From positions 2,852,001 to 2,916,000 of the forward strand of contig OX596335.1 in the NCBI GenBank assembly GCA_951394405.1: a stretch of DNA of 64,000 bases, in the 5' to 3' direction. Shown piece after piece: positions 22,495 through 33,195 of this stretch. This DNA comes from Coprinellus micaceus. Its lineage: Eukaryota; Basidiomycota; Agaricomycetes; Agaricales; Psathyrellaceae. Under the pieces are notes generated by a model, which saw only the letters and a program-made list of their open reading frames with translations, was not told the origin of the DNA and made no database searches. The position numbers and the translations under genes were made by a program. How positions within the stretch are numbered: the stretch's first letter is position 1; every line of letters begins with the position of its first letter.

Positions 22495-25400
22495 TTACAA
22501 TACGCCCACAACCACTCCGCTCTTTTTCTCAAACTCTCCGGCGGCGTAGCGTCCAAGGCGGTACCACATGTTCGCCTGGCGGTACGCATATGAAGAGTGC
22601 CCCGCAGTAGCCCCATTTTCAGCCCAGTCCGTCGCTCGAATGTAACGATGCTTGCAGAAGCGGACGAACCACTCCATCTCTGATTTCAGCATCACCACCT
22701 CCTCGGTCCACCGATCAACCCGAGAGCGAGCGCGAATCCAGTTTACACGGTATACTGGTTGCATAGTGAGTATGTGTTTCAAGTTCTCATATACAATACG
22801 CTGCAACTCACAATCTTGGACATACTTATCCGCAGCATTCGGATCGGAGGAAGAGACTTGGATCTTCCAAATCCAGGTAAGCTGGCTATCTCTCTGCCCC
22901 TGTGCGTTTGGGTTCCATATAGATATGACAGCCCTCGTGTCTTGGTTCGTAAGTTCCTCCAATTCTGGATATTTGTCGAGGACTTTGAGGCGAATAAGCG
23001 CCCGTCGCGCGAGATCGTATCGGTTACAGTGAAGCCGCATTGCGGATTCGATCGTGTTTATTTGGCCGTAGATCGTCTTCCGACCTCTTTTCCCGCTAGC
23101 GAGCTTCTTGTTTCCCCTGTAAAGGTAGGACTTGTGAGCAACGAGACTCCGAATACTTTCCAGTGCTTCATGGGCCTGGGCGACCCGGAGCCTTTCCTCC
23201 TTCCCAATCTCTGCCTTCCACCTCCGAGGAAGGTCAACGGCAGTAGACGGGAGAGGGATAGGGATATCTTCAACCTCCACTTCGTCGGTGTCGTCATCGC
23301 TGGCCGTCCCGATATCTTCTTCACAGTTGCATTCATTGACGGGATCCTCGCAGATACAGAGGTTTTTGTCCTTTGTAGTATCTGCGTCGAGTGATTCCAG
23401 ATCAAGCCCGTCAAAGAGTTCAGCGCCCTTCTCGTAGAACGCTTCGATCTTCTTCAAGAGGTTCGCTCGTTTACGTTCAGCTTCAATGGCGGCAGCTCCT
23501 GGCTTCGCGTCAGACGCAATTCCCCTCACAAATGCACGCAAGTCAATTCTGTTTCGGCCGAGCGTTAGCGTTAAGACGAACAAAATCACTGAGGACGCAC
23601 TGGTCCGATTGTATTTGGATTCCCTTCGCGATCCACTCTGCCACCCCCCGACGAGTTTTGGTCTTCCGCTCCTGTTTCATCAGATCGACTTGTGCTTCTA
23701 ATTGTCCCTCAGCTGAATTGAAGGCTTTAAGGTCACAAACGAGGTCTGCTAAAAAGAGTTAACTCGCCTTCATAACTCTCGGTTTTATAGACGTCCATTG
23801 CGGTGGTATCTCCTGCCACTCGCCTCGCATGTGCGTCCGCCATCACTGCCTTCCACTCGGTTCGTTGCTCCGGCGAGCAGTTCTTGTCGACCAGGGCAAA
23901 GTCTTTCTCTGCGACCGAGATACCCTTCGTGGCATCGGCGTACTGCTTGATAAGGTAACCCACTAGACCATACAAGGTTAATATCTCAAGCCCCTCGCCC
24001 CAGACGAGAACTCACCCATATTCAATAACTTCTTCCAATTACTATCGGCCATGCAGGCATCAAGGACGGCCACTCGATGCGCCGCGGTCATATTGCGGGT
24101 GCTACTGGCGACGCCGATAAGAGTGGACCATAACGATTCCAAAATTTCACCTGCGACCACACCAGCCCCCGGCGCGAACGTGGGGGCAAAGCGAGCGAGG
24201 CACTCTTCCTTGTGACCATGCACGTGGAAGAGGCCAATGAGAAATACGATCACCGCCTCGTCTGGTATCGATTCCCTCAAAATTGGGTCTTGGAAGCGCC
24301 GGCGGAACTTCACGCAGTACTGACAATTCACATCGTATGCGAACATGAGGCCTAAAAGCAAGGCAGCACCCGTCGTTTCGTATGCTTGCGCAAGGGAGTA
24401 GTCCCCGTTCTTCTGTCTATGAGGGGGTCAGTCATTAATTCGGAAGACGTGGCTCAGCACGCTTGCCTGTCGGACGAATAAGTCAGCTTTTATCTCGGCC
24501 GAGGCTCGTGGCGAAAGCTACCTTTCGCCCTTCTGCATGTCCACCACCGACCCTGGTGCGAAACAGCCGTGCCTCGTGCAGGCGCAAGCGAGGATCCCCG
24601 TTGAATCAAAGCCCTTCTTGCCCTTATTCTTGTCTGTGATGGCTCGTAGTTGGTTGCAGGTCAGTGTCTGTTCGTTTTGTCATGGTCACCTCCTGGTACG
24701 ATGACGATGATTATGGCTCACCTCCTTCCCCTCTTTTCCATCTCCCAGAAAGGTGTTGAAGCCCGTCCGCTCCGCAAAGTAGCCCGCACCGTTCATCAAC
24801 CAAACTGCATTGTCTGGATTGTTCACAATGAGGTGATCAAGTACAAAATTACCATCAGCAGTGAGGAACCTCCAGAAGCGCCACCTAAGGGACCATTAGT
24901 TTCTTCAATGAATGTCGGAGCCCGAGCACCCACTGGTCGTCAAGCTCCCTCCAGTTATCCGGTAGATTCACGCCTGGTTGGGGACACACGGCGCAGTACA
25001 GCGCGAGCTCACCCTTTCCTGGGGGAGATATCTCCAGGCAGACAATACCCATGCCGTTCCTCTTCAACGTCGTGAGGTAGTTGTATTGTTGCCAGACCCG
25101 AGTGATCTCCCGCTGTCTCTCCTGTGAAATGCATTACTTGAGCGGCTATCCACGGTCTGAAATGGACAGACGTTACCTTAGACTGGGATGGGAAAACATA
25201 ATTACTTAGCCGGCGCAGGAGTGCACAGTAGTGCTCGACGGATATTTGAGAGTCGACAATGCTGAGGTGGAGGTGTTTCAGTAATTCGAACGTGAAGACG
25301 GTCTGAGGTTCGGCCGAGGTCGCGGGATAAAGATTGGACTTGACGAGTTGGATGTCGAAGGCTGGGGCGTTTGAACAGAAACATTGGAAGACGGGGAGCT

Positions 25401-26301
25401 CATGAAATCCATTAGGGTGAACAACAGTCATCATGCAAGCACCACCCAGCTGACCAGTGGTCGGTCTTGCTCCGTACGTGGGGTCGTCAGGGAAGGTCCG
25501 CTCCTCCTCCAGGTCTTGAGCAGTCATTCGGATAACCATATCCTCGATGTCGTCTCGACTCTTCTTGTAATATGGGCAGGGGGATATCCCGTGGCCAAGG
25601 CAGATCACCGTCCCTACCTGCCACAACCAAGAAGGCTGCCACCGGTTCTCGACCCATGTCTCGATCCGATGGAAGGGGTTTTTTCGGTGCTCGAGGCGGC
25701 AGCAGTCCCGACAAAGTCGCGGCGTCGAAACACAGTCAAGGCATCGCGTCTCAACATTTCCCAACCCGCATTCCTCGCAGAACAGAGCGCACTGCCCCCC
25801 TCTCTCCAGTATAGCGGCTAGATATGATTGGGAATGGTCGCGGGCCCAAGCATCCATGTATTCGTGTGTCGTCTAAGTGCGAGATATAAATTTGCGAGAA
25901 TGAAAGTGATGGAATTTCCTTACCCGCCCTTGGCTGGTTTTGCCTGTGTGCGACTGGGTGATGCCTTCCATGAATATTGGAGGGGCTTCGTTGTCATCGT
26001 CCGATGGGTTGCTATCGTTTACCTGGGTTGAACTATCGTCGCACGCGAAGTGAGGTGTGTTCCAAGTGACGGGTTGGGAGGAGTCGGTGGGTTCGACGGG
26101 TATATCTTCGCCATCTTCAAGGACAGCGTCGCTTCGCTTCCTTTTCTTCGACCCTTCTTCCGTTGTTTGCTTTGCTGAGACTTCCACGGGCTTTATCTTG
26201 AGCCTCGAACCCCTGCCTGAGGTCGACTCCACAAACTCAACTTCCACATTATCCTCGGCATCTTGAGAGGCATTTGGGCGGCGAAGCTGACGCAGCGCCA
26301 T
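22495..26301 (-). CDS. KDZ transposase, 9 exons, intact
   Basis: Exons, 5' to 3' on the minus strand: 26301-25924, 25872-25177, 25121-24934, 24884-24722, 24667-24522, 24416-24016, 23962-23768, 23712-23601 and 23548-22495. They join in frame to about 1110 residues. The CxC2-type cysteine cluster lies at about 154-194 (C154, C158, C161, C170, C173, C180, C183). It is followed by the VVHPNGFHELPVFQC block, the RHGCFAPGSVVDMQKGER block and the RNase H-like core with D552 (FAYDVNCQYC), HVHGH and GE614ILE617SLW. The end carries the conserved LKSEMEWFVRFCKHR segment. One intron (23713-23767) is GC-AG. The ATG at 26301 is preferred to an upstream non-ATG frame extension. No stop or frameshift is seen, so it is potentially active. 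Confidence 0.93.
23713..23767 (-). other. GC-AG intron in the KDZ transposase
   Basis: The donor reads GAAG|GCGAGT and the acceptor TTCAATTCAG. Only this 55-nt intron keeps the transposase frame; a GT donor with the right phase is not available nearby. Confidence 0.7.
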
Positions 26302-26424
26302 TGCCAGAAACGCTGACACAAACCCGTAAGCAGAAACGGGGAGATGAGAAATGCGTGATAAATTTATGAAGAATCAAGATTCTGCCATCACACCGGATAA
26401 TTGCATCCATCGTTCTAACCCACC
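26302..26424. promoter_or_regulatory. bidirectional promoter between KDZ transposase and HMG-like gene
   Basis: Only 123 bp separate the two divergent start codons. The spacer is AT-richer than its surroundings and has a TATA-like TGATAAATTTATG near its middle. Both genes are probably co-expressed from this short region. Confidence 0.55.
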
Positions 26425-29400
26425 ATGTCCCTACCTCCTTCGTCTCTTCAAGCTGAAGTGCCTGCGACCACCCAAGGGGGTTCGTCCTCGCCAGTAAATG
26501 GGGCGCCTGCAGCTGCGACGCAGCCCTCCGCATCTCTGAAATCGTCCAAACTCAGCCCGCCAGGGGAAACAATTACCGACGCCGTAATCACGGCAGAAGA
26601 AGAGCTCCTCGTCCAAGACCATTCCCTGGACGCCCGGTTCACTGCCAATCAACTCTCTGAAATGACCGCAATGATCCCAGAGTACACGTTCTCTCTGCGA
26701 AAGCAGAAGAGCCACATCACCCGCACCCTCAGCGACAAGTTCATCAAGGAGATCCTCGATAGTGGGACGGAGTTGGATAAGGTAAAGCGGGCTAGAGTAC
26801 TGGAGGTGCGTCAGCAGCTGTCCTGTGATGACCTCTAGAGACTTATTCCCCCCTCCCCCTCTCTCCTCCCAGAACGTCCAGTATTGGTTCACCCAGCGGT
26901 GTCGCGTGAGGGAGGCTACCCCAACCTTCTTCCACCCTTACAGCAGCCGCCAAGTGTTCTACAAGGAAAATGCCTTGGCTGTCAAGAAGATGCAGAGGAA
27001 GCTGTACTGCAAAGCTACAAATAGGCCCCTCCCAGAGGTGGCGGATTCGGACGACGAACGAGAGGACTTGGACGCGGTGGAGGACGAAGAGAGCACTTCG
27101 TCCGAGGGAGGCATCAAGGCCAATGGAAAGCCCGTCAAGCCGTTTGATTTCTTCCAAATAGCGATTTCGAAGGAGTTCAACAAATTGAGTAGCAAGGAAA
27201 AGGCGGAGTACGAGAAAAAGGCCTTGGAGTGGAGGGTTCAGGGTCCAACGGAGGACGTGAAGCAAGAGTGCGTACAAGGAAGGAGCCAAGTTCGATTTGA
27301 TGTCGGCCGGGAAAAGCTGACTTCATCTTTCCCAGGCGTGCTGAGAAGGATACTGGGCGCCTTCTCTTCTCAGTCGCTGAACATATGTTCAAGCAGATGG
27401 GGGTCAAGTTGTATTTCTTCGTCTCATATAAAAACACTAAAAATCAAACTGTTCGTGGTGAGTAAGAAGTGCTGGTAATTCATACCATCACGGTCTGAAC
27501 GATTCCGTTACTAGCTCAACACGACTTCGGGAAGAGGTTATACGGATCGAACCAGAATTTCCGAGAGATTGCACGCCCAGCGATCATGAGGTCCGGGGTG
27601 TGGAACCGCTGGATCCAGTTCACTCGAGACGAGAACACCAGCCCTAGCACTGATGTAGGTTCTGAGACGGCCGGGGATCTCCTACATCTCCCCTTCAATG
27701 AGTACAACGAGATTGTCGTCCCCGACCCCGACGAGAAAACCTTTCCCAAAACCGACCAACCGTTCAAGTACCTGCAGAAGGTGATGCGCTGCGTTATCTC
27801 TCATGCCAATGGTAAGGCCCTGTTCGCCCCGGGGTTTCAACGCGCTGACCTTCGGATAGCCCTCGCGATGGGCAAGCCCATAGAGAACTACAAGCCAACG
27901 GAAGAAAACTGCTGTCGTTGGGGAACTATAGAACAAGATCCATTCAAATTTATCAAGAAGGAGTGCTTTCCTAACGGGGAGACTCAACTATCTGACCCCT
28001 CAGGTCTCAGGAAGGCTCGTACGTCTAAATTTGTCAAACATTGGTGGGACCGCCAGCAGGAGGGCTTGCCAGCACTCGAGTTCCACAGTTACATGGACTC
28101 TGCAGGGAACATGCAGCCTGCCTTCCCGCGAAGGAAGGCCGGAGAGGAGGCAGCAGATCCTCCCCGGCGTAGTGGGCGAAGCGTGAACAAGGGTGCCGTG
28201 AACGATGGGGATCATACTTCGGAGGAGGAGGACGAGTTACGCACCAAGACGAAGTCGCCTAAAAAGCGGAAGGCTGTTTCAAGAAAGGGTATGAAGTCGG
28301 GGGGCAAGGGTAAATATTTGGGAAAGCGCAAGTCGCCCGCCTCTGCAGAATCGGATTGCCCTGCCCCTTCTTCGGATGAATCTTCGGATGAATCTTCGGA
28401 TGAATCCTCTTCGGACGACGACACAAGATCTGTCAGTCAGAAGGAAGCTCGCAAGCGTCGGAGGGTCGACGACACAGACTCAAGCTCGTCTGACGAAGAG
28501 GGTACGCCTCCCCGATCCAAGAAGACCACCTCTAAGAAAACGGCTTCAGGTGCCAAACGGCATCAAGAAACCCCGTCAGAGCCTGGCTCGCCCTCACCGA
28601 TATCTCCTCCACAAACACCTCGACGCGGCTTGGCTGCGTCGCTGCCACAGACACCTGATCGAAGGCGCCAAGTCCACACTCCACTCGACGTCTCGCCTGC
28701 ACGGTCGAACGACCTGAATGCTTTCTTTACTCCTCACGCTGAACACCAGGTACCACTATCCCCCGACGACCACTCCCACTCCCAGGCCCTGTCGCCCATG
28801 CTCCCGTATCAACCGTTCGCATTGACGGCTCCTCGACCTCATCCATCTCTAGCTCCCCAACCCCAGACCCACGCGGCCCCAGTGTCGGCCCCGCCTCAAC
28901 AGCAGGCCCCAGCACAGCCCATCCCTGCGCCTGCCGTGGATCTGAATGGCCTCATCCTTTCTCACCTCGCGTCTATGCTTCATCCACAGTCTGCCCCAAG
29001 CATACAACTGCCCGTTCAAGTTGGGCAACAACAGGCGCTAGCCCAGCTCTTAGCTTTACAGCTCGCCCAGACCTCTCCCCAAGCTATCCAAACCCCTTCA
29101 CGTGCACTCGCAGACACCTTACAGCAGGTCCACATAGACACCTCCCCCAGTAAGCCATCCACTTCGTCAGATTCGCGATCTCTTGCGTTTCCTGGGGAGA
29201 CGCCCATGGATGTGGATGGGGGGACAGAGGAGTGGGCACCAAAGACCCCAGGATCGAGAAGCAGGGCCAAGGCAAACGAGAATCTGGAGGTCGACCAAGA
29301 GGGGAGCAAAGATGTGCGGAGAAGGGAGCGACTGTCAAAGGAGGCAGGGAAGTCGAAGGTTAATGAAGACGGGGAGGAGGACATGGAAGTCGATCAGGAG

Positions 29401-29991
29401 GGGAGGAAAGGCGTGCAGAGAAGAGGGCGATTGTCAAAGGAAAAGGCGAAGGCGAAGGTGAAGGTGAACGACGAGGAGGAGGAGGACATGGACGTCGAGC
29501 AGGAGGGGAGAGATATGCGGAGAAGCAGGCGATCATCGAAAGGGGAGGGGAGGTCGAAAGAGAAAGGGAGGTCGAAGGTGGTGGAAGACGGGGATGGGTT
29601 ACCCAAGAAAAAGCCAAAATTCGAGGCAGGATCTTCGAGGAAGGGTAAGGGTAGAGCGAGGGACCCGAACTGTGGATCCGAGGAGGAGGTGTCCGCACCA
29701 GACAAGGGACGTGGCGGGTCGGGAAAGGGAGCTGCCGGGGGTCGCAGCACAGAGTCAAGGTCCAAGGGAAAGGCCACCAAGACGAAGTCCACCAAACCCA
29801 GTGACTCTGGTGGCCGACAAGAGGAGGGTGGGGCGAAGAACGACAGGCGGAGAGACCCCAAGACCTCCGAAGCGCCAGCACCTCCCAGTCCGAGCAAGGC
29901 GGATCAGCGCATGTTGGATTACACCAAAACGTTGGTGGGTGGATCGATTAGCACAAAGCGAACGCACAAGAAAAAGGTTCGGGACTCGTAG
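26425..29991 (+). CDS. divergent HMG-like chromatin protein of the KDZ element
   Basis: Four exons (26425-26805, 26873-27267, 27336-27457, 27515-29991) give about 1124 residues. After a low-complexity start, residues about 75-140 form a helical segment ending in VQYWFTQRC, which resembles the third helix of homeodomain-like folds. Residues about 150-250 resemble a split HMG box (FYKENALAVKKM, then FDFFQIAISKEFNKLSSKEKAEYEKKA). The second half is disordered: SSDE repeats, a Pro/Gln-rich block (about 600-720) and three acidic-then-basic repeats (DMEVDQEG type) with a strongly basic end. KDZ transposons are known to carry a divergent HMG protein; this is probably it. Role inferred: DNA or chromatin binding, perhaps target choice. 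Confidence 0.7.
28369..28404 (+). repeat. three perfect 12-nt units coding SSDE
   Basis: TCTTCGGATGAA occurs three times in a row in the HMG-like gene and encodes acidic Ser/Asp/Glu repeats. It is a small coding minisatellite likely to differ in copy number between element copies. Confidence 0.9.
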
Positions 29992-30760
29992 CCGTCTGTT
30001 CAGTCGCTAGTTTGTGAGAAATGTACATGTGCGAATTTGGTACCCAGAGCATCGGCGCTGGCATCAGCTCGGAGGCCGAATCTAAGGCGTCTTGAACGTG
30101 GAAAAGCTGTGCTTTTTGCGAGATGCATCGGCCGAGCTCAAGTGTGTCTACACCCTCGTTCTAGTGATTCAACGATCCTCCTACCCTTCTGGTACACTAT
30201 AGCCGACCGAACCTCATCTGAGATCCCAGGACACCCCAAAGCGACGCAATGTCTTCTTAGCCAAAGAAAGAATATGATTCAAACTCCAGGTATTGTCGAG
30301 TAGGTGAGCGTTGTTCTGACTTTCTGGTTGGTTCAATGTTGAAGCGCGCTTCAACATTTCTTATTCCAGCTGCGAACTAACGACCGTCTATTCACGAGAG
30401 ACAGCATTTCAGCTTATGCCATTCATGGGCGTGGATTCGAATGCGCCATCTATCGAGACCTCGGACGACGCCTAGATAATACCGCCGTTTGCTCCCGTCT
30501 CTCCACGTACCCTCCAACGGAGCCGGAACTCAGGGCTGTGTCGTAGGCGAGGAACTATCCAGCTGCTACTCTGATTGTCAACAGTCGGATGGCGGCTGAA
30601 GTCGGACGAGAAGTCGGATAGAGACAGGAAAGTCCTCCCCTTAGCGCCCGCCGTCTGCCCTTGCCTCGTCCGACTGAACCGTGTCACGGGACAACTAGCC
30701 AATTGGCCTATCCTTGGCGTTGAGCTGGTACTGGATGCAACCTAAACCATCACGACCGTC
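29992..30760. other. intergenic stretch with a perfect palindrome
   Basis: No gene seen. It contains the 24-bp palindrome at 30335-30358 and, toward its right end, the promoter of the small gene starting at 30761. Two GTCGGA/CGTCCGA motifs lie at about 30600-30670. Confidence 0.45.
30335..30358. repeat. 24-bp perfect palindrome
   Basis: The half-site AATGTTGAAGCG is followed immediately by its exact reverse complement CGCTTCAACATT, with no spacer. It lies between two cargo genes of the KDZ element. It may be a site for a dimeric DNA-binding protein or a hairpin in a transcript end. Confidence 0.85.
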
Positions 30761-31495
30761 ATGGAGAAAACACCATTCACCGATGCCGAGGTCACTGCGG
30801 TCTCTCTACACATGGATGACGCGCTCAAAGTGAGTACGAACAATAGTACGAGGTGATTTTTGTTGCGAACATCACAATCCAGACAGGGCTCTTCTCCTCA
30901 GTCAAGTGTGCTTTGATTGGTGCTCAGTGCAGTGAAACCCAACGGGTTTCAGTGCTGCTACATCCAGCCGTGGCTGAGAAGTCAAGAAATATCGATCTGG
31001 TTACAAGTCCCTACTTGCAGGTGTACACGGAGCCCGAGGTTGGGGTGCATATGTGCGAGGATTCTTGGTGCATCCGTCGCTACCCTGGGGGAAAACGGGA
31101 TCAGCCCTTCTTTTGGTCCATTTTTACACCAGAGCTGACAGTAAGTCGTTGTCCCCATCCATTTCCGCTATACTGAAACCAACCCCAGGCTCGAGTCAAG
31201 AAAGCGTTGCGGTTTCCCAGAAACGAGCTCTACGATCGTTTCAAAGGGCCAGAAGGGACCTTCCAGATGACAGGCAACATCCTGATAGCCAAGTCCGATT
31301 GCGAAGGTGTCCTGTGCGACGTTCTAGAGCGGGATTTACTCTTTGTGGAGATGCTGGTGGTTAGGTGGGCATATTTCCGTACTCACTCATGTCCAATCTC
31401 ATTCATGTATTCACAGCTTTTTTGAGGACGGCGCTGATAGAGGAAGTGTCCCTCATTCGGATCACCCCTTGATTCGGCCCATGGAGGGGAGGTAG
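30761..31495 (+). CDS. unknown 193-aa KDZ-linked protein
   Basis: Four exons (30761-30829, 30883-31140, 31189-31364, 31417-31495) join in frame across introns with good signals (GTGAGT, GTAAGT and GTGGGC donors). The protein has an N-terminal acidic helix, then a beta-rich region with scattered cysteines and an aromatic centre (QPFFWSIFTPEL). It ends with a helix and a Pro-rich tail. No signal peptide, membrane segment or family is recognised. The clean four-exon splicing supports a real gene. It lies only 51 bp before the next gene on the same strand. Confidence 0.6.
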
Positions 31496-31546
31496 AAGAG
31501 GCGCTCGACGTGGGAATCTGATTCTTAGACCACCTTTTCTCCAACC

Positions 31547-33004
31547 ATGATGGACTCCTACACAACTTTTCTTTTGCAATGCCATCTCCTTCTCATCGTC
31601 GCTTTCGAGCTCTCGTTCAAAGACCTCCTCCGCTTCCGCCACTTACCAGGGTTCGCGCGTATGGCGTTCAACACGGAAATCACCCGTCGCATCTTCCGCT
31701 CTTTGAATCCTTTCATCCCCACCACATCGGCCCCTACCTTTTTCGCTCGCCTTGAGGAATGCGGTGGAATAATTACCGGGTCCATCGTACGCGAAATCCT
31801 CCTCCTCAACATCAAGACGCTTGAAACATTTACGACCCTAACTATCATCATCCGCCACCGGGCCCCAAGCCCAATGCAGAAATTTTTGAAGCAGCTCGGC
31901 TACGCCGCGAGGGACCTTACCCAGAAGGACCCCGAGGCGAAGCTGGTAGATTTGCGAGACGGGAAGAACGTCGTCGAGAGCGTCGAGCTATACGAACGCG
32001 TGGACAACTCGGGAACCGTGGGTGTATCTGATTATGCAGAGAGGTTTCCTATCTCACCTGAGCTGCAGAAGTTCTCCATTGTCCTCTTGGTTTGCAAGCG
32101 GGAGCCTGTCAGCCTACTCGTCTCATGCGACAATACAGCCGACATGGTCGCGATTTCCCGGAACACCATCGTCGCCTATTACCCTCGCCTCACATTTGCG
32201 GACGAGGGGCTCTTCGTCAACGATTGTGTTGACGTTGGCAGCTATCAGATGGAGATTACGACAGGCGACGGATCGACTCTGTACTCGGATAATAGCCACT
32301 GGAAGAAACCATGTGGCATATACTGCCCATCAATATGGCGGCATTCCTACGACGACGACGGCGTCCTCACGGTCAACTGGGAGTGCCCCAGGGAGGTGAC
32401 CAGTGGTGCGGGGGTTCCTGAGACCCAGGGCACAGGGGTTGGATCAGGATCGCCGGTCAGTGGAGGTGTGGTGTCTGTTGAGGCTTCGTCCGAGGGTCAG
32501 GGGGCGGAACGTTATGGTGATTCGCCCGAGGGAAAGCATCTGGAACCCGATGTAGGCTCGTCCGATGGCGAGGAGGATCAGTCGGGTCAGGGAGCGGAGG
32601 ATTGTGATTCTTCGCCCGAGGGAAAGCGTCTGGAACCCGACGTACGCTCGTCCGATGGCGAGGAGGATCGGTCTGGGGAAAGGCTCGGTCTGGGGGAAGG
32701 CGCAGAACCCTTTGGAGGTTCATCCGATGCTGGGAACTGGGGAGTCGTGTCGGCAGGAGGATCTGCCGGGAGCTGGGGAGCGGACGTGGGTTGGCAAGTC
32801 GCTGACGCCTGGAGGCCAGAAAAGGACGTCTGGCGACAAGCTTGGCGTTCGTCTGCGCCATATTTCGATGGTAACATCCCCTCCTTGAACAATTTCACTT
32901 ACGGTGAGATTTTCAGGTGGAGAGTTACGAACCGTTGCAAAAACGGCGAGTGTCCGAATTCCCAATTGCACGATGTCCTCCTTGAATACGGAGTCCTCCT
33001 TTAA
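31547..33004 (+). CDS. protein resembling a degenerate nucleotidyltransferase-fold family
   Basis: A single exon of 485 residues. Residues about 60-230 resemble a family frequent in Agaricomycetes, with an ITGSxVRE segment (like the GS motif of NTase folds), a region of about 25 residues where catalytic acidics would be expected, a long helix and a late strand before YYPRLTF. The usual aspartate pair is not evident, so it may be inactive. The second half holds two copies of a roughly 34-residue acidic repeat (SPEGKxLEPDV and SSDGEED) and a Trp/Gly-rich end. The similarity is from memory and weak. The function in the KDZ unit is unknown. Confidence 0.55.
   Translation: MMDSYTTFLLQCHLLLIVAFELSFKDLLRFRHLPGFARMAFNTEITRRIFRSLNPFIPTTSAPTFFARLEECGGIITGSIVREILLLNIKTLETFTTLTIIIRHRAPSPMQKFLKQLGYAARDLTQKDPEAKLVDLRDGKNVVESVELYERVDNSGTVGVSDYAERFPISPELQKFSIVLLVCKREPVSLLVSCDNTADMVAISRNTIVAYYPRLTFADEGLFVNDCVDVGSYQMEITTGDGSTLYSDNSHWKKPCGIYCPSIWRHSYDDDGVLTVNWECPREVTSGAGVPETQGTGVGSGSPVSGGVVSVEASSEGQGAERYGDSPEGKHLEPDVGSSDGEEDQSGQGAEDCDSSPEGKRLEPDVRSSDGEEDRSGERLGLGEGAEPFGGSSDAGNWGVVSAGGSAGSWGADVGWQVADAWRPEKDVWRQAWRSSAPYFDGNIPSLNNFTYGEIFRWRVTNRCKNGECPNSQLHDVLLEYGVLL
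32490..32700 (+). repeat. two tandem ~100-nt coding repeats
   Basis: The segment coding GQGAE, SPEGKHLEPDV and SSDGEEDQS is repeated once with few changes directly downstream. It is a recent in-frame duplication within the NTase-like gene. Confidence 0.8.
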
Positions 33005-33195
33005 TCTGTCAATGTATTCGATGTGTACAATCCTTGTAATTTGCATGTGCGCTGCCGTCTTTTTTTTCTCGTCCGAGTCCTTCGTTCTTCCCCTCTCGTC
33101 TGTATTCGACCGGTTGGTGTGAATGTAAATTGTCACTTGTGTCCGAAACCTGGTATTATTATCCGAATCAATGAAGCAATGTTTATTCTAGTTCT
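33005..33195. other. convergent 3' intergenic region
   Basis: A T-rich run at about 33060-33067 lies between two genes that end toward each other. No gene is present. Transcript ends of both neighbours probably fall here. Confidence 0.4.
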
